Position numbers and translations under genes: made by a program
The notes under the pieces: generated by a model
Told to the model about the DNA's origin: nothing
Databases searched by the model: none
What the model saw: only the letters and a program-made list of their open reading frames with translations
Shown: in pieces, positions 20,373 through 31,605 of the stretch
Layout: every line of letters starts with the position of its first letter
How positions within the stretch are numbered: position 1 is the stretch's first letter
Origin: an uncultured Mycoplasmataceae bacterium
GTDB taxonomy: Bacteria; Bacillota_I; Bacilli_A; Mycoplasmatales; Mycoplasmoidaceae
DNA length: 35,830 nt
Direction of reading: 5' to 3'
NCBI GenBank assembly: GCA_900316595.1
Contig: ONDN01000064.1
Location: 1-35,830 of the forward strand

Positions 20373-20846
20373 TATCTTTTTCAATGTTACATCGCGTTTA
20401 ACTTCATCGATATAGCGCAATTTGTATAACCATTTAATTTCTTTCCTACTGCAATTAGTTAAATCGCTTTCCATGTATTCCATTCTTTTTCTTGCATACT
20501 CATTAGATTGAAAATATATTAATCTGGATTTATTGAAAATTGTTGCTAAACCATAACCAAACAAAATAAGCAAAACAATAGCTACTATAAATCCAATAAT
20601 TCCAACAGCAAATAATACTTTGCTAGTTGGTCATAAATATTGCTCAGGTAAATTTTCATCAAATTTTAAACCAGCTAATGTTCAACAAACCGCAACACCA
20701 ACAAAAAGTAAAAAAATTATAAAGTAAATACAAACACTTACTCATTTTCATTGTAATCTAGTTTTTTTAGAATAATGAATTCGTTTATATTTAATAGCAA
20801 GTTTATCAGTTAGGTGTTGTTTTTTTTCTACATTACTTTTTTTCAT
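20352..20846 (-). CDS. Small two-helix membrane protein, unknown function
   Basis: A 164-residue protein not matching a family I recognise. After a basic N terminus (about 38 residues) come two hydrophobic segments, around residues 40-62 and 78-100, joined by a short loop (KFDENLPEQYLWPTSK). The C-terminal 60 residues are charged, mainly Lys, Arg and Glu, and probably cytoplasmic. It starts 3 bases after the proS stop, so it is likely translated from the same message. Its stop is 2 bases from the convergent pflA stop. Confidence 0.8.
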
Positions 20847-20849
20847 AGA

Positions 20850-22274
20850 TTAATATGCCCGAGCAAAATAAACAATATATTTTGCTTTTTTCTTAGTAAA
20901 GAAACATTTTAAATTTGTATTGTTTGGAAGTTCATTTTTAATACATCTTGGAGTAGCACCAAATTTTTGCTTTAATTCTTTTTCATCTTTTTCACTACCA
21001 GCTCAAGGAGCTACAATCATTTTCTTTTGATCAATTACTTTCTTAAAATTTTCAAGATCATTAACTTCAATAATTCTTGAATCTAAATTTTTCTTTGCGG
21101 AATTATAAAGATTCTTTTTAAATTCAAGAATTAATACTTTAATTCTTTCAGCTACTTTATCAATAGAACAGTGCTCTTTTGTTAAAGTATCTCTTCTCAT
21201 AATTGTTATTTGATTTTGTTTCAAATCATTTGGACCAATAATAATGCTAAAAGGAACACCTGTTGTTTCTGCTCATGCTGCTTTATAACCTAAACCTTTA
21301 TTTGATAAATCTATTTTCAATCGATATTTATCTAATGATTTAGCAATTTTATCAGCAATTATTTTAATCTTTGGTTCTTTATCTGCAAAAATACCAAGAA
21401 TAGCTATTTGAATAGGAGCAATGATAAATGGTAATCTTAATCCATGATCATCAGAATGAGACATAATAATTGCACCAATTAAACGCGTACTTGCGCCAGT
21501 TGATGTTTGATAAACATATTCCAACTTATTATTTTTATCAGTGAATCTAATACCATATGTTTTAGCAAAACTTTGACCTAAATAATGAGATGTACCACAT
21601 TGAAGTGCCTGACCATCTTGCATTAATGCTTCAATTGTATAAGTATTTTCAGCACCAGCAAATCTTTCACCTACTGTCTTTTCACCTTGCAAGCAGGGAA
21701 TTAACAATTCATTAGTTATGAAATCATAATACTCATCAGCCATATTTTTTGCTTGCTTTATTGCTTCATTTTTTGATGAATGAATTGTATGCAATTCATG
21801 TCAAAAGAATTCTGTTGTTCTTAAAAATGGTTTTGTATTTTTTTCTGCACGAAATACATTACACCATTGATTTACTTTTATTGGTAAATCATTATATGAA
21901 GTAACTATCTTTTTAAAATAATCACAAAATAACACCTCGCTAGTTGGACGAACAACATAAGGTTCAGTTAATTCCTCTTTACCTTTTTTTGTTACCAAAA
22001 AAACTTCAGGAGCAAAACCTTCAACATGTTGCTTTTCCTTCATAAATTCAGAATACTTGATGAATGTAGGTAAAGCAACATTAACAATACCATACTTTTT
22101 AAATCTTTTGTCTAATTCTTGTTGAATAATTGACCAGATAGCTCAACCATTTGGCATAAACACTAATTCACCTTTAATAGATGAATATTCAACAAGTTTT
22201 GCTACCTTAACAACATCGGTATATCATTGTGCAAAATCAACATCACGAGGAGTAATTTTTTCTAACTTGTCCAT
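20850..22274 (-). CDS. proS: Prolyl-tRNA synthetase (short, archaeal/eukaryotic-like type)
   Basis: A 474-residue class II synthetase that charges tRNA-Pro. The N-terminal KITPRDVDFAQWYTDVVKVA pattern identifies the short type lacking the bacterial insertion (editing) domain. Motif 2 is FRAEKNTKPFLRTTEFFWHE, and motif 3 lies near GASTRLIGAIIMSHSDDHGL. The anticodon-binding domain follows from about residue 275. A C-terminal extension ends KAKYIVYFARAY, as in this subclass. Several Trp are TGA-coded. It is followed by the small membrane protein gene. Confidence 0.96.
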
Positions 22275-22333
22275 AACTATACTTATTATATTTTTATTTA
22301 TATGCAACAAAAATTGTTAGTTTTATTACCACT

Positions 22334-22843
22334 CTAATCGAGTTCATTTAATTTAAATGGCTCAGTTTTTTCTAATCCTTTAAATTTATCTTGCTTAACA
22401 TACTCATAAGCTAACATCGCAACGCAATTAGACAAATTAAGGGCACGCACTTTATTTGTGATAGGAATTCTTATTGTTTTTGATAAATTATCTTTAAGGA
22501 TTGATTTACTAATCCCAGTAGATTCTTTGCCAAACACAAGATATACATCTTTTTTAGTATCATATTTAATCATACTTGTTGTATTTTTACCATATCTTGT
22601 TATGTAATAAATCTGAGTAGATTTATTTATTTTATTAATCTCAATAAAATCTTGAAAACAATCATATTCACACAATTTTAATTCATTTCAATATGTTACT
22701 GAACTTCTTTTTAAATTTCTATCACTTAAAAAGAATCCATAAGGGCGGATTAAATGTAATTTTGCATTAAATGCTACACATGTTCTTGCAATATTACCAG
22801 TATTTTCAGGAATCTCAGGTTGGAACAAAACAATATTTAACAT
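22334..22843 (-). CDS. trmL: tRNA (cytidine(34)-2'-O)-methyltransferase TrmL
   Basis: A 169-residue SPOUT methyltransferase that 2'-O-methylates the wobble base of certain tRNA-Leu. Motifs: FQPEIPENTGNIARTC near residue 7 onward, LVFGKESTGIS, and IPITNKVRALNLSNCVAMLAYE (the knotted cofactor site) near the C terminus. The ATG at 22843 lies 2 bases after the polC stop, so the two are translated from one message. tRNA-Leu(CAA), a known substrate type in E. coli, is encoded at 19192-19278. Confidence 0.94.
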
Positions 22844-22845
22844 AA

Positions 22846-25800
22846 CTAATCATCAAATAAACTTATTTGATTTGAGTCCCGCAAATCTTTAGTAATGCCT
22901 AAATTATTCATTGTTTCAAAAACACTAACATTAATTCTTCCACGTTGTAATAAATCCTCTTTTGAAATAAAAGGTTTCTGTTCGCGAGCAATCACAATTG
23001 TTCTAGCTGTTGACTCACCTAAGCCAGGAATTACATTAAATGGTGGAAGAATATAATTACCATCAATTTGGAAATCTGTTGCTGATGATTTAGATAAATT
23101 TACATTTTTAAATTTAATTCCTCTTGCAAACATTTCTAACATTACTTCGTAAATTGGAATACCGTCAATTTCTTTTTGCTTTAACTCACTCTTTGAAACT
23201 TTACTATTTAACTTACTTCGTAATTCTTTTATCTTTTCTTTAACAAATTCTGGGCCTTTTAAAGCTGCATCTAAATCAAATAATTCTGAATGAATAGTAT
23301 ATAAACTTGCATAAAATGCTACAGGATAATACATCTTATATCATGCAACCCTTCATGCAGAAATTACATAAGCAGTTGCATGAGCTTTAGGAAATAAATA
23401 AGATATCTTTAAGCATGAATCGATATATCACTTAGGAACTTGGTGTTCATTAATAATTTTTAAATCATTTTCTTTAATACCTTTTCCTTTTCTCACTGTT
23501 TCCATCACATTAAATGCAGTTTCAGATGGTACACCTAGGTTCATTAAATTGGTCATAATGCTATCACGACAAGTTACAACATCTTTCAAAGGCAAATGCG
23601 TTTTTTTAATTAGATCTTGAGCATTACCACTTCATACATTTGTACCATGACTTAATCCTGAAATAGAAATTAAATCATCAAATGATTTTGGTTTTGTTTC
23701 TTTTAAAATTGCTCGAACAAATTCAGTGCCAAATTCTGGCAAACCAATTGCTCCTGTTGTTTCACCCAAAATGTCATCACTATTAATTTTTAATTCCATA
23801 TTAGTACTGAACAATGAAATTACTTTATCATCGTAAAAAGGAATTGTAAGAGGATTAACTCCAGTCATTTGCTCAAGAATTTTTAATTTAGTTGGATCAT
23901 CATGACCCAAAATATCTAGTTTTAATAAGTTTTCATGCAAACTATCAAAAGTAAAATGAGTTGTATATCAAGTCATTTTTTTATCATCTGCAGGATATTG
24001 ATATGGAGTAAAATCAAATACACTCATATCTCTTGGAACAATAATAATACCACCAGGGTGTTGACCAGTAGATCTTTTTACATCAACACATTTAGAAATT
24101 ATTCAATCTAAATAAGCAGAATTTGGTAATTGATCTGGTTGTGTTTTTTCAAAATACGCTTTAACATATCCAAATGCTGTTTTTTCAGCAACAGTAGCAA
24201 TAGTTCCTGCACGGAATGTATATTCATGACCAAATAAATCACGAATAAATTCATGAGCTCTTAATTGATACAAACCAGAAAAATTTAAATCAATATCTGG
24301 TGTTTTCTCACCTCTAAAACCTAAAAATGTTTCAAATGGTATGTTATGACCATCACCAATTAGTTCTGCTCCACATTTTGGACATTTTAATGGTTTTAAG
24401 TTAAATCCATCTGGTTGATCAACATCAAAATTAGTGTAATAACATTTTGGACAGCGGTAATGAGCTGGCAATGGATTTACTTCAGTAATATTTAATAAAT
24501 AAGCAACAAATGATGAACCTACAGAACCTCTTGAACCAACTAAAAAACCATCATTTAAAGATTTTTCAACCAATAAGTGGGCAATCCAATAAATAATTGA
24601 AAAATTATTTGTCAAAATAGAATTTAATTCTTTTTTAACTCTTTTTTTAATTAGTTCATTTGGATTTTTTCCATATACTTCATCTAATTTTTTATCAACA
24701 AATGATAATAATTTTTGATCAACATTTTCAATCTTTGGTGGGTATAATTTTGTTTTAATAGGTTGAAGATCATTATCAATTTGTTTTGCAAATTCATTAG
24801 CATTTTCAATAACAATTTGATTTATTAATTCTTTATCATTTAAGAAACTAAATTCTTCTAGCATCTCATTAGTTGTTCTCAAATGTGTATCTGGAATTAC
24901 ACTATTGTCTCCACCATGGCGATATAAACGATGTGATTCACCACCAAGTAACTTTGAATTAATATAAACTCTTCGACCAATTTGATCTTGTTCATCAAGA
25001 TAATATGCATCACTAACTGCAATAACTTTTTTATTTAATTTATTAGCAACATCAATAATCTTTTTGATTATTGTTTTTACTTGTTCTAATGTAAATTCAT
25101 ATTGATTAATTTTATGCAATAAATTATTTGGCGATGCTACAAATACAAAATCAAGATAATTAATTTCATCAATTAGTTCTTGATTTGTACCATTAATTGC
25201 TACATCAAATAAAGTGCTCTCAGTTGGAGCATTAGCAATAATAAAATCATTTCTTATTGCGTTTAATTCACTATAAAATACCCTAGGGTTTGAATATAGG
25301 TGTTTAGTATTTGAATCAGAAATTAATTTATACAACTTCTTAAATGCTTGATTATTTTTGCAATAAACATCTAGAATATTATCCGGAAATTGACGGTTTC
25401 AATAATTATCATTAGTCAAAGTATTTAATTGATTAAGATTTGTAATTTTGGAAGATTTTAATTGTTTTAACATACAGATTCATACTTTTGTTAATACTTC
25501 CGCATCAAAATCTGCACGATGAGCAATGCTATCATTGTATTCTAAATGATATAAATGAGAAACAGCCCCTAAGTTATGTCGAACAATTTTATTATTAATA
25601 TATCTCGACAATTGCATAGTATCAATAATTGGGTTGTTAATTAACGGTAAATTATTTTGCTGTAATTTCTTATTTATGAAGCGATAGTCAAAATTTATAC
25701 CATTATGAGCAATTAATGTGCATTTACCAATTCATTGTTTTATTCTGTTTAAACCATCAATTAAATCAATACCTTGTTGATCTAACATTTCATTAGTAAT

Positions 25801-27195
25801 ATGTGTTTTTGATGAAATATATGACGAAATCGGTTTTGATGGTTTAATAAAGAAATCAATTCGATCAACAATCTTTAAATCTTTTATTTTTACGGCACCA
25901 AATTCAATTAAATCATTAAATTCATTATTTAATCCGGAAGTCTCAATATCAAATACAACCATTTCAGATTTAATTAAATCCTCATCTCGTGGATTTAATA
26001 CATAAATTGGTGAATCTTTTAATACATTTAATTCCACACCATAAATAATTTTCTGCTTAATTTTTTTTGCTATGTTATATGCATCAGGGAATGATTGAAC
26101 ATTATAGCGATCAATAATACTTATTGCATTTCATCCAAATGTTTTGCTACGTTCAATTAATTCTTTTGTTGATGAAATACCATCAAAAGCAGACATCTTG
26201 GTATGTGCTAGCAATTCAATCCTTTTATTTTTAGCAACATCTTCCCTAATATATTGTTTAGGAGTTTTAATTTTAATAATTTTTCTTACAGAACCAGTCA
26301 ATTCATTCGCATTATATTTATCATTGTTGAATGAACATTCAACAGTAACCCAATCATTTAGTTGAAATTGATCAAGATAAAATGAAGGCAAATTACTTTT
26401 TGAACCATTCATCATTAGATTAATATCAGTCGAAAAACATTTAATCTTAATTGCGCTCTTGAAATCAGTTACTCAAAAAGTATAAATAACAAAACCCCTT
26501 CTAGTTTTAGTTTTGCTAGTTTTAAAAATCTGACATTGTAATACACCATATTTAGTGTTTTCATTAATTTCATCAATACCAATAATATTTTTGATATTGA
26601 CTTTGTTATCTCTTAAAACTTGAGCTTCATTTTCATTTATAAGTTTAATGCTTTTTAATGATCTATTTATTTCATTTATTTTCTGAGTTTTATATAGCTC
26701 TAAATTTTGCTTGTCTTTACTAAAAGTAAATTCCAATTGATTTATTTTAAAACCTGCATTAACAAATTCGTTCAAAATAGAAGATTTTAAGTCATGTAAT
26801 AATTTTTCTTCAAAATCATCAAAATATGAAATTGTAACTTTATCGTTTTCAATTTTAATATCAATAATGTTCAATAAGTTTTCAACTAACGAATCGCTCA
26901 ATGATAATTTGCTTATAAAATACTTAAAATAATCTTTTATATTTTTTTCTGTAAATGAGTGTATCCTACCAATTAGCTCAATTTCAAAAGAATTATGGCA
27001 ATAATTAATTATTGCATATTGAATCTTTTCATAGATGTTTATTGGTAAAATTTTATTTAAAGTGATAACAATTCTTGAATTATTTGTAGATTTATTTAAA
27101 TTAAACTCAAAAGTAGCGTGATCTTTAATTTGACCAAATTCTTCTTCTGTTAAAATTTTTGCACATACAAAAAATTTGCAAAACTTGTCATTCAT
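22846..27195 (-). CDS. polC: DNA polymerase III alpha subunit, PolC type
   Basis: A 1449-residue replicative polymerase with built-in proofreading. Order of domains: N-terminal and OB regions (1-320), PHP domain beginning IELLAHTKMSAFDG (near 326), inserted 3'-5' exonuclease with VVFDIETSGL (Asp416, Glu418), PHP remainder, polymerase with GSRGSVGSSF (887-896), zinc-binding CPKC pairs (915-918, 938-941) and catalytic PDIDLNF (Asp967, Asp969), then GQHPGGIIIVP, FPKAHATAYVISAW and a C-terminal helix-hairpin-helix region. At least ten TGA-Trp codons interrupt it under the standard code. The PHP metal ligands look eroded (HxH is LAH; DHG is DRY). I chose ATG 27195, which has no Shine-Dalgarno. Confidence 0.98.
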
Positions 27196-27246
27196 ATATA
27201 TTAATAATATATAAATTAAATAATAAAGAGCCAAAACAAAAAATAG

Positions 27247-28170
27247 TTATTTAGCTACTTTTTGATAAATATTTTTTAATTTAATAACAAAATGATTAAT
27301 TCCAGAACGAGTTATTTTAGTTTTATATGTTTTTTGATACAAATTAGATAATTCAGTAATACTTGCTGTTGGATTATTCAAACGCAATAGACAGAAATTC
27401 TTAAATTTATCTTTTTGTTCCTTATATTTTTGTGATTTTAAAATGGCTTTAATCATTTTTGTTTGCAAATCACTAGCTTTTGTGGATTTTGAGATATTAG
27501 ATACATCAAGATTATTTAAACGATGTAATTGATTATTAAAATCTCTAGAAATGATTGTATCTTCTAATAATGACATATTTTCAATAGCACCAATATGTTT
27601 TAAAAAATCTGAAACCTCTGTTGAACGTTTCAAATATAAAACACTGTTATATTTTCTCTTTAATAAAATTGGTGAAAGTTTTCAATTAATTAATATTTCT
27701 TGTACTAGTCGTAAAAACTTTGGATTTGTGCTTCTAATCTCTAAGTGATAGAATGGTTTAGAAATGTCACTAATACTTCCACCACTTAGAAATGCACCAA
27801 TAACATATGCTCTTTTTTGTAAATCAGTTTTGCAAAATTTAATATCTTTATCTTCCAAAACTTTCAAATTGTTAATAACCTGCTCAAATTTTGATTGTTT
27901 GATTATTAGTCGATAAATACGATTCTTATTGAAATTATTAATTTCACTATATGATAAATAGTGCTCAGTTGTTGCAATCTTATCAATACATTCAGTAATA
28001 AATCTGATTATAAATGAAAAATTAGAGTCAATATAATATTGAACTTTTGATTGTGATAAAGATATTTTTAACTTGTTTGTTAAAAATGATGAAAGAATCA
28101 TCTTTATAGATTCAACATCATATTTTTTATTACAAATTTCTTGCTTAGTCAAAAAACTAAATGTCGGCAT
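27247..28170 (-). CDS. whiA: DNA-binding protein WhiA
   Basis: A 307-residue WhiA homologue: an N-terminal LAGLIDADG homing-endonuclease-like domain (about 1-190, with AYVIGAFLSGGSISDISKPFYHLEI) plus a C-terminal helix-turn-helix (about 225-300). In B. subtilis it affects division and chromosome segregation, and in Mycoplasma it has been reported to repress ribosomal-protein genes. Translation starts at the ATG that shares its A with the TAA of the preceding flavoprotein gene (TAATG), a tight coupling. One UGA-Trp lies in the middle. Confidence 0.92.
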
Positions 28171-29123
28171 TACTTTCAATTTCTTAAGTATTGCTGAATA
28201 TTTAATGCAGCAATTGTTCCATCGCTAACAGCAATCGTAATTTGTTTAAATTGATTATTTGTTACATCTCCTATTGCATATATTCCTGGAACATTAGTTT
28301 CCATTTTTTGATTATGTATTACATTGCCATCATTATCAAGCAACTTGGTGTTTCTTAAATAATTTGTTGCTGGAATTGAACCAGTGTAATTAAAAATATA
28401 AGAACAATCAATTGTTTGTTGTTTATTAGTATTTACATCTTTAATAATAGCTCCGGTAACTTTATTATCATCTCCTAAAACAGTATCAACTAATGAATTA
28501 AAAACTACTTTTATATTATTTACATGTTTTAATAAATTCAAATCAAATTGTTTTACTCGAAATTGATCATTGCTAACAATTAAATATATTTGCTTACAAA
28601 ATTTTGATAAATAAATTGCATTAGTTAAAGCTAAATCACCACTACCAGTAACTATAACATCTTTATCCTTTGCTAATGCTCCATCACAAATAGCACAATA
28701 ACTTACACCTTTATGTTCATATTTATTTGCATCTTTTGCTTCTAATTTATTTTCAACTGTTCCTGTAGCAATAACTAAAGCTTTAGTGTATCTTATAGCC
28801 CCATCAGTTGTATAAACAACATGGTAATTTAAGTATTGATCAATTTGTGAAACTTCACCAAACAACGAAATAACACCCATTTTTTGTGCATGTTCATACA
28901 TATTTAATGCTAAATCTGCTCCTGAAATTTGCTTATAACCAGGATAATTAGTTATAAGTGGAATATTAACTAATTTTCCACCTGGAATATTTTTTTCAAT
29001 GTAGGCAACTTTATATCCAGCATTACCTAAATAAATACAAGTAGCAAAAGAACTTGGTCCAGCACCAATGACTATTACATCATATGTGTTAGAATCAGAC
29101 ATCATCTTATGTTCTAAACCCAT
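28170..29123 (-). CDS. trxB: Thioredoxin-reductase-like flavoprotein
   Basis: A 317-residue two-dinucleotide-binding flavoprotein. FAD motif: VIVIGAGPSSFATCIYL (residues 16-32). Redox-active cysteines: SYCAICDGA (Cys143, Cys146; usual form CATC). Second nucleotide motif: TGSGDLALTNAIYLS (159-173). C-terminal FAD motif: GIYAIGDVTNNQFKQITIAVSDG. The HRR-x-x-FR sequence that binds the NADPH 2'-phosphate is replaced by VSNDQFR (183-189), so the electron donor may not be NADPH. The frame runs through a TGA-Trp to end NWK, with its stop overlapping the whiA start. Thioredoxin reductase is the likely role. Confidence 0.88.
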
Positions 29124-29143
29124 ATTAATTTTTTAATTATAAA

Positions 29144-30064
29144 TTATTTGTTTTTAGATTTAAGTATCTTTTCAGATTCAATGTATTCAGGAGATGATTT
29201 AATAATTTTATAGAATGCAAGTGGATCAAGTCCTGCTCTGCCAACCAAAAAACCATCAACACTTCTAACTGTTAAAATTTCTGCAGCATTATTTTCATCT
29301 ACACTACCACCATATAAAATATGAATATTCTTAGCGGTTTCACTATCATATATGCTTCCTATTATCTCACGAATCATTTTGATGTTTTTATCAATTTCGT
29401 CATTTGTAGCTGGAGATTTACCAATGGCTCAAATAGGCTCATAAGCAATAATTACATTGAGTGCTTGATTTGCAGAAACATCTTTTAAATCATTTAGCAA
29501 TTGCTTTGAAAGCATTTTTTGAGTTAACCCATTATCTTTTTCTTCAGCAGTTTCACCAATGCAAAGTATTGGGGTCATTTGATTATTTACTAGTGATTTA
29601 ACAACTTCATTAACATCAGCTTCTTTTAAATTAAAAATTGTTCTTGTCTCATAATGACCAACAATTGCATAGTTAATGTTATATTCGTGAACTTGGTCAT
29701 ATGATATACAACCAGTATATGATCCATTTTCTTTATGATAAACATTTTGTGCAACAGTTAATATTCCTTTTCTAGCCATGCCTACAACTGGCAATAAACC
29801 AATTGCAGTAGGTGCAACTCCAATAAGAACATTACCCATTGTTTTTAATGTTTTATCACTACCAATTAACTTGTTAAATTTTTTAAAGTATGCTTTAATA
29901 TCAGCAAACTTGTTATTCATTTTTCAATTAGCAATAAATATTTTGCTATTAGATTTTGCTAATAATTCACTAACTAATTGCTTTTTAGTTGGCTTTTTTT
30001 GTTTACTTGTTTTTGGTGTTTCAGTTATAGTTTGTTCCACTTTAATTTCTTTTTGATCTTCCAT
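29144..30064 (-). CDS. tpiA: Triosephosphate isomerase with N-terminal extension
   Basis: Interconverts dihydroxyacetone phosphate and glyceraldehyde 3-phosphate. Catalytic residues are present: Lys48 (NWKMN), His137 (VGHYET) and Glu209 (AYEPIWAIG). The length is 306 residues against about 250 normally, because of a 41-residue charged extension (Thr/Lys/Gln-rich). Two motif departures: the usual GHSERR is GHYETR, and the loop-6 lid reads AIGKSPAT where AIGTGKT is typical. Phosphate-binding LYGGSVDENNA and GFLVGRAGLDP are intact. Trp residues at 47 and 212 are TGA. The flavoprotein gene follows after 20 bases. Confidence 0.95.
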
Positions 30065-30089
30065 AAATATCACTACATAAAATTATATT

Positions 30090-30227
30090 TTATTTTTTGC
30101 AAAATACAAAGACTACAATCATAGCAATAATACAGCAAACAGTAAAAAGTGACAAGCAAATAGTCCAGACTAATCTTTTTATTTTAACTTTATTAATTGA
30201 CTTGGGTTTTTTATTTTGATTTTCCAT
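30090..30227 (-). CDS. 45-residue single-span membrane peptide
   Basis: A short gene: a basic N terminus (MENQNKKPKSINKVKIKRLV) followed by one hydrophobic helix (about residues 20-42, with four Cys in all) and a KK end. This gives a cytoplasmic-in topology. It starts 17 bases inside the 3' end of pepA in another frame, and lies before tpiA in the same direction, which suggests coupled translation. The Shine-Dalgarno is weak. Function unknown; it could still be a chance frame, but it fills an otherwise unexplained gap. Confidence 0.5.
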   Translation of the reverse strand: MENQNKKPKSINKVKIKRLVWTICLSLFTVCCIIAMIVVFVFCKK

Positions 30228-31572
30228 AAAAATTATTCTTTACATACTCAAATAATGTATCAATCATTACTGGAATTGGATATGATTTACCTCTTGCTTT
30301 AAATTCACTAGTTCCAGCAATATCTAAATGTATAAAATCAACACTTTTTGCAAATTCCTTTAAGAATGAAGCAGCTGAAATAGATCCAGCGCTTGGTTTT
30401 TCAACACAGTTAACTAAGTCCGCAAGCATTGAATCTTTTAGAGCATCAGTGAAATATTGATTAAAAGGCAAATTCCATACATATTCACCTGCAGATTTAG
30501 CAGTTTTATCAAATAAATCAATATTATCAGAATTTGTTGATCAAAATCCAGTATACATATCACCTAAGGCAACAACTATAGCACCAGTTAATGTAGCAAT
30601 AGTTAACACTGATTTAACACCTAAATCTTTAATTGCATAAGTAATTCCATCAGCTAAAATTAATCTACCTTCGGCATCGGTGTTAGTAATTTCCACTGTT
30701 TTTTTAGAATATGAAGTAATTACATCACCAACTTTTGTACAATTAGCACCAATTTCATTAACAGCCAATGGCATTACTACTGCAAAATCTGGCTTCATCT
30801 TATTTAAACAAAATGCATACATAACTCCTGCAGCAATAGCAGCACCAGACATATCATATTGCATTCCTGTTAAATAAGCACTTGGTTTTAAATTGATTCC
30901 ACCAGTATCAAAAGTGATACCCTTACCAACAATAGCAAATTTAGGTTTTGAATTTTTAAATTTAATTGAAATTAATTTTGGTTCATTTTTTTGGTTAGAT
31001 GCATTACCAACTGAGAGAATCAAACCCATTTGTTTCTTAATTAAATCTGACTTGTTTAGTATTTTAATATCAACCAAATTGCTAAAATGTTTAAAATTCT
31101 TTTTAATCATTTCAGCAAATGTAGATGGATTCATATAATTATTTGGCATTAGTTGCAATTGTCTTGCAAAATTTGATGCTTGAACCATCAACTTAGAAAA
31201 ATTTAACATCTTTTGGTATTTGTTATTGATAATGAAATTATTAATAATTTGATTATTTTTATTAGTTTTCAAATTGAATAATAAATCGTTGAAATATTCA
31301 CTATTATTTATCATGCAAGTAATTACAGATTGATGAAAAACATTAGGAATAATAGATAAAAAACTATTTAAATCAACATTAAAACTATTTCTAAATTTAC
31401 CAAATAGTTCACGAATTTTTCAATTAAATCTACGAAAACAAAAATGTTTTTCATCAAGTACAAAAATAATTTTTTGATCTTTTAAAAAATATGAATATTT
31501 TTCATGATCCTTTGTTACTTTATTAGCAACCAAAGTTAATTGAGTTTTTGTCTTACTATTTATTGAATACAT
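30211..31572 (-). CDS. pepA: Leucyl aminopeptidase (M17 family)
   Basis: A 453-residue cytosolic metallo-aminopeptidase that trims N-terminal residues from peptides. The divergent N-terminal domain occupies about residues 1-150. The catalytic domain contains VGKGITFDTGGINLKPS (Lys and Asp metal ligands), MSGAAIAAGVMYA, and the signature ITNTDAEGRLILADGI, then SISAASFLKEF and LDIAGTSEFKARGKSYPIPVMI. All metal-ligand motifs look intact. UGA-Trp appears several times. The ATG at 31572 lies 33 bases after the metG stop. Mollicutes depend on imported peptides, consistent with retention. Confidence 0.96.
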
Positions 31573-31605
31573 AATGTAAATATTTTATATTTATAAGCAT
31601 TAAAA

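Noticed and set aside
22846..27195. polC (and rpoD, proS, metG, tuf) appearing as fragmented pseudogenes
   Set aside because: All breaks are TGA at conserved Trp positions in one constant frame. This is the mollicute code, not decay.
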